Source: Clostridia bacterium (GTDB lineage: Bacteria > Bacillota > DTU025). From it: a stretch of 33,244 nt of DNA. The position numbers and the translations under genes were made by a program. Every line of letters starts with the position of its first letter. Position 1 is the first letter of the stretch. This document shows positions 16,208 through 24,932 of the stretch, one piece after another. The notes under the pieces were generated by a model, which saw only the letters and a program-made list of their open reading frames with translations, was not told the DNA's origin and ran no database searches. Where the stretch lies: positions 1 to 33,244 of the forward strand of contig JAYFQW010000061.1 of assembly GCA_034926675.1 (NCBI GenBank), written 5' to 3'.

Positions 16208-16996
16208 ATGCGTACTTGTGAATTGGCCAAGCTTTCGTGGAAAGAAGCTGAAGAAGCGCTGGCCCAAAAGCCTGTAGTGTTGATCCCCATGGGCGCAGTG
16301 GAACCCCATGGTCCACAGCTGCCTCTCGGCACGGACTACATGGTGGCGGAATACGTGGCGCTCGAGGCTGCCATGAAATCGGGGAATGCGCTCGTGACGC
16401 CGACGATTCCGTTTGGATACTGTGACGCAGTTAGGGACATACCGGGCGCAATCTCTCTCGATCCCGATACCCTATCAATGGTCGTCGCGGATGTGGTGTC
16501 GAACCTCGTCCGGCACGGGGTTGAGAGGATAATCTTCGTAAACAACCACCGTACCAACTCCGTGGCTCTCGACTATGTCGCCCGCAAGCTACGCCGGGAA
16601 ATGGGCATTGAGATGGCCACATTCTTCCCATGGGGCGTCATCCAGGCATTCTGCCCGCCCATGTATGAGAATTTCGCCGCGGTGTTCGGTCATGGAGCAG
16701 AACCTGAGACATCTGTGATGCAGTCCCTGTTCCCCGAGCATGTCCGCATGGACCTCGCCAAGGCTGACCAGTACGGGAATAAGTGGGGGATTCCTGCAAA
16801 GAGCACGTCCCAGCTGGACTTCCATGGCACTCCGATAGAGGTGTACTTGCAGTCGCAGGAGATCAGCGAAACCGGCACGAGGGGGAATCCGCTGGAGGCG
16901 TCCTCCGATAGGGGAAGAAAGATGGTCGATCAGGTCATTCGGCGCCTGGCTGAATTCATCGAGGCGTTCAAAGAGGCGCCGCTTCCGAACGAGTAG
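16208..16996 (+). CDS. Creatininase-family amidohydrolase
   Basis: The 262-residue protein has the creatininase metal site in PMGAVEPHGPQLPLGTD (Glu, His, Asp) and HGAEPETS, and belongs to the family that opens creatinine or other cyclic or N-alkyl amides. ATG 16208 follows GAAGAGG. The usual NGHGGN motif is replaced by VNNHRTNS: the histidine is kept but the glycines are lost, so the substrate may differ from creatinine. Its position in an operon with peptide transport and peptidases suggests an amide or cyclic peptide substrate. A 95-base gap separates it from the RraA-like gene. Confidence 0.85.
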   Translation: MRTCELAKLSWKEAEEALAQKPVVLIPMGAVEPHGPQLPLGTDYMVAEYVALEAAMKSGNALVTPTIPFGYCDAVRDIPGAISLDPDTLSMVVADVVSNLVRHGVERIIFVNNHRTNSVALDYVARKLRREMGIEMATFFPWGVIQAFCPPMYENFAAVFGHGAEPETSVMQSLFPEHVRMDLAKADQYGNKWGIPAKSTSQLDFHGTPIEVYLQSQEISETGTRGNPLEASSDRGRKMVDQVIRRLAEFIEAFKEAPLPNE

Positions 16997-17052
16997 AGGA
17001 TTCCTGCGAGTTGGTTCTGGGGGCGCGGTAGGGAGAAGGGAGTGAATGGTGA

Positions 17053-17973
17053 GTGCTGCGATTCGTAGGTAAGCGGATCCTCTGGATGATTCCGTTGCTG
17101 CTTGGTGTGACTCTGATGGTCTTCCTGATCCTTCACCTCACCCCGGGCGATCCAGCTGCGCTCATTCTGGGAGATGCGGCTGATCAGCAGACCATAGAGA
17201 TGCTCCGTCACGAGATGGGACTGGATAGGCCCTTAGTGGTCCAGTATTTCGACTTCGTATGGAAGGCGGTCCGCGGAGACCTGGGAACTTCCACGCATTC
17301 AAAGCGGCCTGTTGTCAGCGAGCTCAAAAGTCGCTTGCCTGCCACTCTGGAACTGGCATGCACAGCGCTTCTCCTGGCTGCCGTGGTCGGGATCACTGTG
17401 GGAATTGTGTCTGCTGTTAGAAGATACTCTGCGTTCGACCATGCGATGATGCTGACAACTCTGGTGTTTGCGTCGATGCCGTCGTTTTGGTTAGGCCTGA
17501 TACTGATGTTGGTTTTTTCGGTGCAACTAGGATGGCTGCCTGCTGTGGGAAGAGGTGGGTTCATCCATCTCATACTTCCTGCACTCACCCTGGCGGCGAC
17601 GCCCGCAGCGCTAATAGCTCGGCTGACACGCTCCAGCATGCTGGATGTGGTGGAAGAGGACTACATCCGCACTGCCCACGCTAAAGGGCTCAGCGAAGAG
17701 GTCGTGATCTGGAAACATGCGCTGAAGAACGCGATGATCCCAATCATAACGGTAATCGGGATCCAGTTCGGTGGGATGATGGGCGGATCGGTAGTGATAG
17801 AGTCGGTGTTTGCCTGGCCGGGCGTAGGCAAACTGATGGTGGATTCCATATTGACCAAGAACTATCCGGTTGTTCAGGGCGGGCTCCTCATGATGGCTGT
17901 CATCGTCAGCCTGATCAACTTGGCCGTCGATGTTACGTATGGGCTGCTCGATCCGAGGATCAGGTACGAGTGA
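17053..17973 (+). CDS. dppB: Dipeptide/oligopeptide ABC transporter permease (DppB type)
   Basis: The 306-residue inner-membrane permease begins MLRFVGKRILWMIPLLLGVTLMVFLILHLTPGDPA, typical of DppB/GsiC. Six membrane helices are visible. The EAA coupling loop reads EEDYIRTAHAKGLSEEVVIWKHALKNAMIP, followed by VVIESVFAWPGVGKL. The start is GTG 17053 after GGGAG. It forms the channel with the next gene product. Confidence 0.93.
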   Translation: MLRFVGKRILWMIPLLLGVTLMVFLILHLTPGDPAALILGDAADQQTIEMLRHEMGLDRPLVVQYFDFVWKAVRGDLGTSTHSKRPVVSELKSRLPATLELACTALLLAAVVGITVGIVSAVRRYSAFDHAMMLTTLVFASMPSFWLGLILMLVFSVQLGWLPAVGRGGFIHLILPALTLAATPAALIARLTRSSMLDVVEEDYIRTAHAKGLSEEVVIWKHALKNAMIPIITVIGIQFGGMMGGSVVIESVFAWPGVGKLMVDSILTKNYPVVQGGLLMMAVIVSLINLAVDVTYGLLDPRIRYE

Positions 17974-18002
17974 TGGCGACGAGAGACAAGGAGCGGGTGA
18001 CC

Positions 18003-18893
18003 ATGGGTAGTGTAGATCAGAATACTCTGAATGCAGGCGCTCCTGCTGCGCGATCACAGATAAGGGCCTTATGGCGCCGTCTGCTGAGAAACCGTATGGC
18101 GGTAATGGGTGGATGCGTCGTGCTGTTCTTCGTTGCTGTGGCTATCTTCGCGCCGCTCATAGCGCCTTACGACCCCAGCAAACCGAGCTTCATGGCTAGG
18201 CTGCAGGGGCCGTCGTCAGAGCATTGGCTTGGCACCGACACCCTGGGGCGCGACATGCTCAGCCGGATAATGTACGGAAGCAGATACTCGCTATTGGCCG
18301 GGATTGTGAGTGTGGCAATCGCTGCGTTTGCCGGCACACTGCTTGGTCTTCTATCCGGGTATTACGGCGGCTGGGTGGATATGACCATCATGAGGCTGAT
18401 GGACATGCTGCTGGCGTTTCCGGGCATTCTCCTTGCGATAGCGATCATATCCGTTCTGGGGCGCGGCCTGTTCAACGCCATGGTGTCCGTGGGGTTGTAC
18501 TCAGTTCCCAGCTTTGCGAGGGTGGTTCGCAGCAGAGTCTTGTCACTGCGGGAACAGGAGTTTGTTGAGAGCGCCAGAGCAATAGGCGATACAGATGGCC
18601 GTATACTGTTTCGCCATATTCTTCCTAACATAGCGACTCCAGTTATCATAATGTCGACTATGCGGCTGGGGACTACGATACTAGCTGCGGCGTCCCTCAG
18701 TTTCCTGGGCCTCGGCGCGCAGCCCCCGATGCCCGAGTGGGGAGCGATACTGAGCGGCGGACGCGATGTGCTACGAGTGGCGCCTCACATCGCGGCATTC
18801 CCTGGCCTGGCGATACTCATGACCGTGGTCGGTTTCAACCTGCTGGGAGACGGGGTTCGCGATGCTTTGGATCCCAAACTCAAGGATAAGTAG
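18003..18893 (+). CDS. dppC: Dipeptide/oligopeptide ABC transporter permease (DppC type)
   Basis: The 296-residue protein pairs with DppB. An N-terminal helix (GGCVVLFFVAVAIFAPLIAPYDP) is followed by the HWLGTDTLGRDMLSRIMYGSR periplasmic-loop motif and the EAA loop EQEFVESARAIGDTDGRILFRHILPN. The end, GDGVRDALDPKLKDK, is characteristic. ATG 18003 has AAGGAG about 9 bases upstream. An upstream GTG at 17970 overlapping the dppB stop is an alternative that would add 11 residues. Confidence 0.93.
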   Translation: MGSVDQNTLNAGAPAARSQIRALWRRLLRNRMAVMGGCVVLFFVAVAIFAPLIAPYDPSKPSFMARLQGPSSEHWLGTDTLGRDMLSRIMYGSRYSLLAGIVSVAIAAFAGTLLGLLSGYYGGWVDMTIMRLMDMLLAFPGILLAIAIISVLGRGLFNAMVSVGLYSVPSFARVVRSRVLSLREQEFVESARAIGDTDGRILFRHILPNIATPVIIMSTMRLGTTILAAASLSFLGLGAQPPMPEWGAILSGGRDVLRVAPHIAAFPGLAILMTVVGFNLLGDGVRDALDPKLKDK

Positions 18894-18910
18894 AAAGGAG
18901 ACGAACTAAC

Positions 18911-20476
18911 ATGCGTATGCCAACCAAGGATATCTGGACTCTCTGCAAGACCCTACTGGTTCTAGTTGCGGTATCCGCCATGGTCGCTCATGCCCCTGCG
19001 ACCAGCGCAGACAGTGGACGAATAGTGTACGCGATCGATGTGGACATATCCAACCTGGACCCGATCAATTCCATCGATCCAGGATCTGCTGCAGTGAATC
19101 AGCAGATCTACGAACCCCTTGTCAGGATGGGGAGTACTGGCGATATCGAGCCGGTGCTTGCCGAGTCGTGGAACGTTAGCTCCGACAACCTCACATGGTC
19201 TTTCAACCTGAGGAAGGGCGTGAAGTTCCAGGACGGAACTGCTTTTGACGCTGCTGCCGTCAAGGCGCATTTCGATCGATTGCTCGACCCGAAGAAAGCC
19301 GCCAGAGCACGCGGGGCTTTTGACATGATCAAGAAGGTGGACGTGGCAGCAACCCACACTGTCAAGTTCACTCTCATCAAGCCGTACGCGCCGTTCCTGG
19401 CTGTCATGACCGACCTCGGAGGCCTGATCTGCAGCCCAACTGCCGTTAAGAAGTGGGGCGACGACTATCCGTTCCATCCCGTGGGCACCGGCCCATGGGT
19501 GTTCAAGGAGTGGATGCCCGCCGACCATACTACACTCACGCCCAGCCCGAACTACTGGGGCGGCAAACCCAAGATCAGCGAGCTCGTGTTCAAACCGGTC
19601 TCCGAGCCGAGCGCCCGCGTTATCATGCTCGAGACTGGCCAGGCTGATGTGGCGAACACCATAATGCCTGATGAGATGAAGCGCCTCGAGCGGAGCAAGG
19701 ATATCGACATTCACAAGGTGCCTGTGCTCAGAGGCTGGTTCATCGGGCTGAACGTGCTCGAGAAGCCCTTCGACGATGTGCGTGTCAGACGGGCCCTCAA
19801 CTACGCAGTTGATGTCAGCATCATAACTGACGAGATACTGAGGGGAACGGCAAAACCGCTCTCTGCTCCAGTCAACTCCAAAGTATGGGGCTATAGCGGT
19901 CAGCCGGATTATGAGTATGACCCGGTGAAGGCGAAGAAGCTGCTGACCGAGGCGGGCTACCCAAGGGGATTCGAAGCCAACCTGTGGGCGCCTGCGTCTG
20001 GGGCAGGGTTCATGCCTGAGGTTCCGCAGGCCATACAGGCCATGCTTGGCGAAGTCGGCGTCAAGGTGAAGATCATCCCGTTTGAGATGTCTGCCTTCAT
20101 CGACAACATCATAAAGAATCCCGCCGAATCCAAGAAGGCCGGAAAGAACATGGTCATGATGGGTATCGGCGCAAGGACTGGAGAGGCAGCCACCATCATG
20201 GATGAGTTCTTCAACACGGGTTCGTGGGCGCCTGTCAAATACAACCGCTGCTTCTACAGCAACAAGACTGTGGACAACCTGCTTGACCAGGCTCTTCAGA
20301 CCTTCGATCAGACGAAGCAGAAGGCGCTCCTGGCCCAAGCGCAGGAGATGGTGTGGAATGATGCACCGTGGATCTTCCTCTACGAGATGATGGGCATCTA
20401 CGGAGTGAGGAGCAACGTAAAGGGCCTTCAGTGGCTTGCGTCAAACTACATCCTGTTCCACACGGTTCAGAAGTAG
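18911..20476 (+). CDS. dppA: Extracellular peptide-binding protein (SBP family 5, DppA type)
   Basis: The 521-residue protein has a signal peptide (LLVLVAVSAMVAHAPATSA, cleavage near residue 33) and then the family 5 fold. Recognisable segments are NLDPINSIDPGSAAVNQQIYEPLV, LAESWNVSSDNLTWSFNLRKGVKFQDGT, HPVGTGPWVF and RVRRALNYAVD. There is no lipobox cysteine at the cleavage site, which is unusual for a Gram-positive binding protein. AAAGGAG lies about 9 bases before the ATG. It delivers peptides or peptide-like ligands to DppBC. Confidence 0.93.
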   Translation: MRMPTKDIWTLCKTLLVLVAVSAMVAHAPATSADSGRIVYAIDVDISNLDPINSIDPGSAAVNQQIYEPLVRMGSTGDIEPVLAESWNVSSDNLTWSFNLRKGVKFQDGTAFDAAAVKAHFDRLLDPKKAARARGAFDMIKKVDVAATHTVKFTLIKPYAPFLAVMTDLGGLICSPTAVKKWGDDYPFHPVGTGPWVFKEWMPADHTTLTPSPNYWGGKPKISELVFKPVSEPSARVIMLETGQADVANTIMPDEMKRLERSKDIDIHKVPVLRGWFIGLNVLEKPFDDVRVRRALNYAVDVSIITDEILRGTAKPLSAPVNSKVWGYSGQPDYEYDPVKAKKLLTEAGYPRGFEANLWAPASGAGFMPEVPQAIQAMLGEVGVKVKIIPFEMSAFIDNIIKNPAESKKAGKNMVMMGIGARTGEAATIMDEFFNTGSWAPVKYNRCFYSNKTVDNLLDQALQTFDQTKQKALLAQAQEMVWNDAPWIFLYEMMGIYGVRSNVKGLQWLASNYILFHTVQK

Positions 20477-20495
20477 ATGGGATAACACCTATAGG

Positions 20496-20529
20496 CGAAC
20501 ACCCGACCTTTCTGGGCTCCGGGTGTTCG
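20496..20529 (+). terminator. Strong hairpin after the binding-protein gene
   Basis: CGAACACCCG (20496-20505) and CGGGTGTTCG (20520-20529) form a perfect 10-base-pair stem with a 14-base loop, 19 bases past the dppA stop. The following TCTCTAGG is a poor U-tract, so partial termination or mRNA 3' end protection is likely. This would raise dppA expression relative to the genes downstream. Confidence 0.65.
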
Positions 20530-20560
20530 TCTCTAGGATGACTTCAGGAGGGTGAGCCTT

Positions 20561-21385
20561 TTGGGACTGAGAGTGTTCATAAGCGCCGACATCGAGGGCA
20601 CGGCGGGCGTGGTCAGCTTGCTGCAGTGCGTTCCGGGCGAGTCCGAATACGAGATGGGCAAACGCCTGATGACGTGTGAGGTCAACGCGGCTGTTCAAGG
20701 CGCCATCGATGCAGGCGCGAGCCAGGTTGTGGTGTGCGACGCGCATGCCAATATGCAGAATATCCTCCCTGAGCAGCTGCATCCTGAGGCTGAGCTTGTC
20801 AGGGGCGCGATCAGAGACTCTCTGCAGATGCAGGGGATCGACGACACCTACGATGCATTACTCGTGACAGGAGCGCACGCGATGGCCGGGACGCACAGGG
20901 GAGTGCTGGACCATTCCTGGGTGAGCAGGATGGTCTACAACATCCGAATCGGCGGAGCCACTCTCAATGAACCGTGCCTGAATGCGATCACAGCCGGGTA
21001 CTACGGAGTCCCGCTGGTGATGGTGAGCGGCGATCGGGCCATGGTTGAGCAGACCCAATCAGTGCTGCCGGATGTCAAGGGGGCAGTGGTCAAAGAGGGG
21101 TATAGCCGCTATTGCGCACGCTCGCTCCATCCTGAGCGGGCAAGGGCCCTCATACGCGAAACAGCAAGAGAGGCACTGGGGAATCTCAAGCAGTTCAGGC
21201 CAGTGTCGGCGCCTAACCCCCTCTGCATGGAGATTGACTTCTACCGAACCGACATGGCAGACGCAGCCGAACTTGTTCCCGGCGTGAAGCGACTGGGCTC
21301 TCGAACCGTCTCGTTCACTGGCGATCCTGAGCAGGTATTCAGAGTTCAGGAACTCGTTTTGTATCGTTTGAAGTACGAGATGTGA
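20561..21385 (+). CDS. M55-family D-aminopeptidase (DppA-type peptidase)
   Basis: The protein of about 274 residues matches peptidase family M55, zinc D-aminopeptidases such as Bacillus subtilis DppA. Conserved residues are visible in [12 protein letters not shown] (Asp and Glu ligands), [12 protein letters not shown] (His), and [19 protein letters not shown] (His). It probably forms a decamer with a central pore, as known for the family. TTG 20561 is preferred because AGGAGG ends at 20551; the GTG at 20552 directly abuts that sequence and is too close. Substrates in the family are D-Ala-D-Ala and D-Ala-Gly-Gly, suggesting peptidoglycan-type or D-amino-acid peptides. Confidence 0.9.
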   Translation: MGLRVFISADIEGTAGVVSLLQCVPGESEYEMGKRLMTCEVNAAVQGAIDAGASQVVVCDAHANMQNILPEQLHPEAELVRGAIRDSLQMQGIDDTYDALLVTGAHAMAGTHRGVLDHSWVSRMVYNIRIGGATLNEPCLNAITAGYYGVPLVMVSGDRAMVEQTQSVLPDVKGAVVKEGYSRYCARSLHPERARALIRETAREALGNLKQFRPVSAPNPLCMEIDFYRTDMADAAELVPGVKRLGSRTVSFTGDPEQVFRVQELVLYRLKYEM

Positions 21386-21416
21386 GTTAGCCTCTGTGGG
21401 AAGGAGCGCCCGCGAC

Positions 21417-22385
21417 ATGGACAAACCACTGTTGGAAGTGCGGAACCTCAAAACATGTTTCTACACTGAGGATGGCGTAGTGCCGGCTATAGAGGATGTA
21501 AGCTTCTCACTGGGCGAGGGTGAGACTGTCGGGATTGTCGGTGAGAGTGGAAGCGGCAAGAGCGTCACGGCTCTTTCGGTGATGCGGCTCATCCCAAACC
21601 CTCCTGGCAGGATCGAAAATGGAGAGATCATCTTCAAAGGAGAGAACCTTCTGGCGAAGCGCATGAACGAGATGCGACGCATCAGGGGCAATGATATCGC
21701 CATGATATTCCAGGAGCCGATGACAAGCCTGAACCCTGTCCTCACTGTGGGGGAACAGATAATGGAGGCAATAGCGCTCCATCAGCAGCTTGGAAGGCAA
21801 GATGCGAGAGACAAGACCATCCGCATGTTGAGATCGGTGGGAATTCCTTCACCCGAACGCCGTGTGGACGATTATCCGCATCAGATGAGCGGCGGAATGA
21901 GGCAGAGGGTGATGATCGCCATGGCGCTTTCGTGTAACCCCGAGCTCTTGATCGCCGACGAACCGACTACGGCTCTAGATGTGACGGTGCAGGCGCAGAT
22001 CCTCGAACTCATTATGGCGCTCAAAAACGACCTTGGCGCTTCGGTGATGCTGATCACTCACGATCTTGGAGTCGTTGCAGAGACTGCCGACCGTGTCATA
22101 GTCATGTATGCTGGAAAGGTCATGGAGAATGCGGGCGTCAAAGAACTGTTCCGAAGGCCTGCTCATCCGTATACCATGGGCCTTCTTGGGTCTATTCCCA
22201 AGCTCAATGAGGACCGCGCGAGGCTTCAGTCTATCGATGGCGTAGTTCCGAGCCCCTTCAACATGCCGAAGGGTTGCAGATTCCATCCCCGATGCAGCTC
22301 CGCAATGGACGTTTGCCGGAATGAGGAACCCGGGTTCACCAGCATTGCGGATGGCCATAACGTGAGATGCTGGAAGTACGCTTAG
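21417..22385 (+). CDS. dppD: Peptide ABC transporter ATPase (DppD type)
   Basis: The 322-residue ATPase has Walker [10 protein letters not shown]-loop [12 protein letters not shown], signature MSGGMRQR, Walker [14 protein letters not shown] and switch ITHDLGV. The C-terminal oligopeptide/dipeptide extension [12 protein letters not shown] and [15 protein letters not shown] carries cysteines that bind an iron-sulfur cluster in some members. ATG 21417 follows GGGAAGGAG with good spacing; the upstream GTG at 21396 precedes that site. Confidence 0.94.
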   Translation: MDKPLLEVRNLKTCFYTEDGVVPAIEDVSFSLGEGETVGIVGESGSGKSVTALSVMRLIPNPPGRIENGEIIFKGENLLAKRMNEMRRIRGNDIAMIFQEPMTSLNPVLTVGEQIMEAIALHQQLGRQDARDKTIRMLRSVGIPSPERRVDDYPHQMSGGMRQRVMIAMALSCNPELLIADEPTTALDVTVQAQILELIMALKNDLGASVMLITHDLGVVAETADRVIVMYAGKVMENAGVKELFRRPAHPYTMGLLGSIPKLNEDRARLQSIDGVVPSPFNMPKGCRFHPRCSSAMDVCRNEEPGFTSIADGHNVRCWKYA

Positions 22386-22411
22386 GGGCGGCGGAGTGAG
22401 GAGGGCCGGAA

Positions 22412-23440
22412 ATGGCAGAAAAGCTTCTTGAGGTAAAGGATCTTGTGAAACACTTTCCCATGAAGAGCAGAGGGATGTTTTCGAAGGGTTCAGGTGTTGT
22501 TAAAGCCGTGGATGGCGTGAGCTTCTCTATCCAGGGCGGCGAGACACTGGGCCTTGTTGGAGAGAGCGGTTGTGGGAAGTCGACCACAGGCAGGCTGATA
22601 CTGCGGCTGATCGAACCTACGTCAGGCAAGGTCGCTTTTGACGGGGTGGATGTGCGCTCGCTTGGCAAGCGAGACCTTCGAGCTTTGCGCAGGGAGATGC
22701 AGATTGTGTTCCAGGATCCGTATGCATCGCTCAACCCGAGGATGACCGTGGGGCAGATCATAGGCGAACCATTGGAAGTTCACGGTGTCCCGCACGGCGG
22801 CGAGAAGCAAAAGCGTATTCAGGAACTGCTGGATGTAGTGGGCCTTTCCCCATACCATGCAAGTCGATACCCGCACGAGTTTTCGGGAGGGCAGCGCCAG
22901 AGAATCGGGATAGCCAGGGCCCTGGCGGTCAACCCCAAGCTGATTGTGTGCGACGAGCCGGTATCGGCCCTCGATGTGTCGATTCAGGCTCAGGTCATCA
23001 ACCTTCTGCAGGATCTTCAGGCAAATCTGGGGTTGACATACCTATTCATCGCCCACGATCTGAGTGTGGTGAAGCACATAAGCGATCGGGTGGCGGTGAT
23101 GTACCTCGGAAGACTGGTTGAACTCACCTCCAAGGAGACCCTGTACCGCTCCCCGATGCATCCTTATACCCAGGCTTTGCTCTCTGCCGTGCCGGTGCCA
23201 GACCCTGAGCGGAAGAAGCATCGAATCCTGCTTGAGGGGGAGATACCCAGCCCCATCAACCCACCGTCAGGGTGCAGATTCCATCCCAGGTGCCCACACG
23301 CCCAGGAGGTATGCTCGGCAGAAGACCCAGTGTTCACCGAGGTTGATGAAGGGCATTTCGTTGCCTGTCACCTTCATGAGGCATGTGAGGGCAAAGAGGG
23401 TCGAATTCCTTCAGCTTCGGAAACGAGAGGGGTTTCCTGA
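22412..23440 (+). CDS. dppF: Peptide ABC transporter ATPase (DppF type)
   Basis: The 342-residue ATPase partners DppD. It has Walker [11 protein letters not shown]-loop [12 protein letters not shown], signature FSGGQRQR, Walker [15 protein letters not shown] and switch IAHDLSVV. The oligopeptide-specific C-terminus reads [14 protein letters not shown] and [15 protein letters not shown]. It is the last recognisable gene of the operon. The start ATG lies 26 bases after the dppD stop, with GAGGAGGG upstream. Confidence 0.94.
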   Translation: MAEKLLEVKDLVKHFPMKSRGMFSKGSGVVKAVDGVSFSIQGGETLGLVGESGCGKSTTGRLILRLIEPTSGKVAFDGVDVRSLGKRDLRALRREMQIVFQDPYASLNPRMTVGQIIGEPLEVHGVPHGGEKQKRIQELLDVVGLSPYHASRYPHEFSGGQRQRIGIARALAVNPKLIVCDEPVSALDVSIQAQVINLLQDLQANLGLTYLFIAHDLSVVKHISDRVAVMYLGRLVELTSKETLYRSPMHPYTQALLSAVPVPDPERKKHRILLEGEIPSPINPPSGCRFHPRCPHAQEVCSAEDPVFTEVDEGHFVACHLHEACEGKEGRIPSASETRGVS

Positions 23441-23556
23441 TCGGTGGAGAAGACCGGCGCCGTGATGCTGCTAGACTCGTCGGTCTGTGTTGCGCTCCCA
23501 CGGAGCGACTGAATGGAGGACATGGGCATACCATTAGTGGCAGGAGGTGGGCGCAA

Positions 23557-23799
23557 GTGAGTATTGGAAAGAACGGGTCTGTTAGGTTCTTGCACGTTGC
23601 GAAAAACTCGAGTGAATCCGTGCTTGAGGTCCGTGAAGGGATGATCGGTCGTAACGAGCGCCTTTGCGAAGATCATGAGGTGCAGGGCCCTGAAGAGGAG
23701 CTTGTGTGGAAGATATCAACGCCTCCCCCGAATGTACGCTACATTGAGCTCAACTCGGAAACCTCCTCCGATGCGCTCCTTGAGGTAATGATGAGCTAG
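23557..23799 (+). CDS. Small hypothetical protein, 80 residues
   Basis: The frame starts at GTG 23557 with AGGAGG about 10 bases upstream. The peptide is acidic in its second half (GPEEELVWKISTPPPNVRYIELNSETSSDALLEV), with no membrane helix or motif I recognise. It follows the dpp operon by 116 bases on the same strand. It could be a genuine small gene or part of a decayed one. Confidence 0.35.
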   Translation: MSIGKNGSVRFLHVAKNSSESVLEVREGMIGRNERLCEDHEVQGPEEELVWKISTPPPNVRYIELNSETSSDALLEVMMS

Positions 23800-23828
23800 G
23801 CGAGTGTTTCGGACGCCAGCAGGGAGAG

Positions 23829-24206
23829 TTGGAGCTGATGGCATCTCTGGGTCTGCTGGTCGCGGCCGAAGCAGAGCTAGGGAAGGACTACTGGACCCGT
23901 GTCTGTAGGGGGAAGAAAGATGATCTGAGCAGGTATTTCCGCGAAGTATGCAAGCTAAGGGGCAAGAGAGTATCGCTTGAAAAGCACATCTTGGCAGGGT
24001 GGAATGCCCTGGCAAAGCGATTCATAGGATCTAGTCACCCTCAGCAGGGTACCTGCGAGAGGCGGACTTCTGCGCACAGTCCCAGACCCGCACGAATGCC
24101 CTGCCGTTTCTCATTTTTGAGCGATAACCCGCCTCAGATCCCATGTTCAGCGCCCTTGGGCGTTCAATCGCTCGGTTTTCGCTGCAGCCCTGAGCTCGTT
24201 AGATAG
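23829..24206 (+). CDS. Hypothetical ORF, N-terminal part protein-like
   Basis: Residues about 1-60 look like a normal soluble helical protein (LLVAAEAELGKDYWTRVCRG, then KKDDLSRYFREVCKLRGKRVSLEKHILAGW). After about residue 68 the sequence becomes rich in Pro, Ser, Arg and Cys and no longer protein-like. It is probably a fragment of a larger gene whose 3' end was replaced by repeat-element DNA. TTG or ATG starts (23829, 23838) are possible. I do not recognise the family. Confidence 0.3.
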   Translation: MELMASLGLLVAAEAELGKDYWTRVCRGKKDDLSRYFREVCKLRGKRVSLEKHILAGWNALAKRFIGSSHPQQGTCERRTSAHSPRPARMPCRFSFLSDNPPQIPCSAPLGVQSLGFRCSPELVR

Positions 24207-24217
24207 TCTGTACCTGG

Positions 24218-24244
24218 GGCATTGCCTTGGCATTGCCTTGGCAT
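24218..24244. repeat. Short tandem repeat, 11-base unit
   Basis: GGCATTGCCTT occurs twice in tandem (24218-24228, 24229-24239), followed by a partial third copy GGCAT. The unit itself contains the small palindrome GGCATTGCC. Confidence 0.7.
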
Positions 24245-24271
24245 CGCGGAAGGCAACGTCTTGCACGCCGT

Positions 24272-24356
24272 CTACAGCCGCTGATGCGGCTCCGTGGTTC
24301 TCAAGATTCCGGTCCCGCAGGCTTTCAATGTCGTCCAAACCGGCATTGTCGCGCGC
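24272..24356 (-). repeat. Decayed element copy B (inverted relative to 12945-13029)
   Basis: The reverse complement aligns ungapped to 12945-13029 with about 75 per cent identity. The best-conserved core is GCGCGCGAC followed by ATGCCGGTTTGG. The minus-strand reading LDDIESLRDRNLENHG resembles the other copy's LVGIDRLRDRNLRNRR, so coding potential has been shared. Confidence 0.6.
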
Positions 24357-24370
24357 TCAATGCCACTCAG

Positions 24371-24400
24371 TTGGACATTGACCACGGGGTCAGTGTCCAA
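24371..24400. repeat. 12-base-pair inverted repeat
   Basis: TTGGACATTGAC (24371-24382) and GTCAGTGTCCAA (24389-24400) pair over 12 positions with one wobble, with a CACGGG loop. A further partial copy TCGACATTGAC follows at about 24405. It could be an element terminus or a coincidental stem in degenerate DNA. Confidence 0.5.
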
Positions 24401-24574
24401 TTGGTCGACATTGACGGTCCGACTCCCGCGGTCGAGGTTCGCGCAGATTCCATGACGCGCGCGGGCGATTTCAGAAAACACGTCTAGCTGCAAGCCAGCC
24501 GCGCCACATTATGTCATGATCCCGCTCTCTCGCGCGCAGTGTCGCCAATTTCGCCGGAACGCGCGTTTGGAGGA

Positions 24575-24629
24575 TCTCAATGCTGGTTTCATCGACATCG
24601 CGGGCGTCTCAATGCTGGTTTCATCGACA
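24575..24629 (+). repeat. Two direct copies of a 23-base sequence
   Basis: TCTCAATGCTGGTTTCATCG plus ACA occurs at 24575-24597 and again at 24607-24629, identical, with a 9-base gap (period 32). Only two copies exist, so it is not a CRISPR array. It probably reflects a local duplication. Confidence 0.75.
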
Positions 24630-24710
24630 GTATCGTTCCAGCGACGAGCAAGGCGTTATGCTGAAGCCACTGATGAGGAGTTGCCGCTCCCGGGCAAAAG
24701 GACAACAAAA

Positions 24711-24863
24711 CGGCCTACAGCACGGACGATCCTGGATTCGTTTGATGCTGTCATCTTTGTTCAGCTTCCCGATGGCAGTCGGCTGCTTTCCGAATCAAAG
24801 CCGTTCCCGGACAAGATGCTCCGGACCCTCGGAGTATCGCACTATCGCCGTCGGTCTGCATAA
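24711..24863 (+). pseudogene. Possible transposase C-terminal fragment
   Basis: The frame encodes RPTARTILDSFDAVIFVQLP, then DGSRLLSESKPFPDKMLRTLGV, resembling the C-terminal end of IS1634-type transposases (a charged strand followed by a terminal ILxxLG helix). The upstream part in this frame is not recognisable. About 60 bases later the segment 24891-24932, shared with 13088-13129, may mark the element's end. Confidence 0.35.
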
Positions 24864-24890
24864 CAATTCCGCAAGAAAACCGCTTCCTCT

Positions 24891-24932
24891 GAAAACCAAG
24901 CGACTCAAGGCTCGAGGGTGCTGAATATGGGT
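24891..24932 (+). repeat. Shared 42-base segment, possible element end
   Basis: It is 36 of 42 bases identical to 13088-13129. The identical blocks GAAAACCAAGCGA and GGTGCTGAATATGGGT flank a variable middle. Both copies are on the plus strand and lie near transposase-like fragments. Confidence 0.65.

Noticed and set aside
18962-20338. A 458-codon minus-strand frame opposite the binding-protein gene
   Set aside because: The plus strand encodes a clear family 5 binding protein with signal peptide; the antisense frame has no ribosome binding site or recognisable motif.
24575-24629. Two identical 23-base direct repeats, considered as a CRISPR array
   Set aside because: Only two copies with a 9-base gap; spacers are far too short and no cas genes are present.
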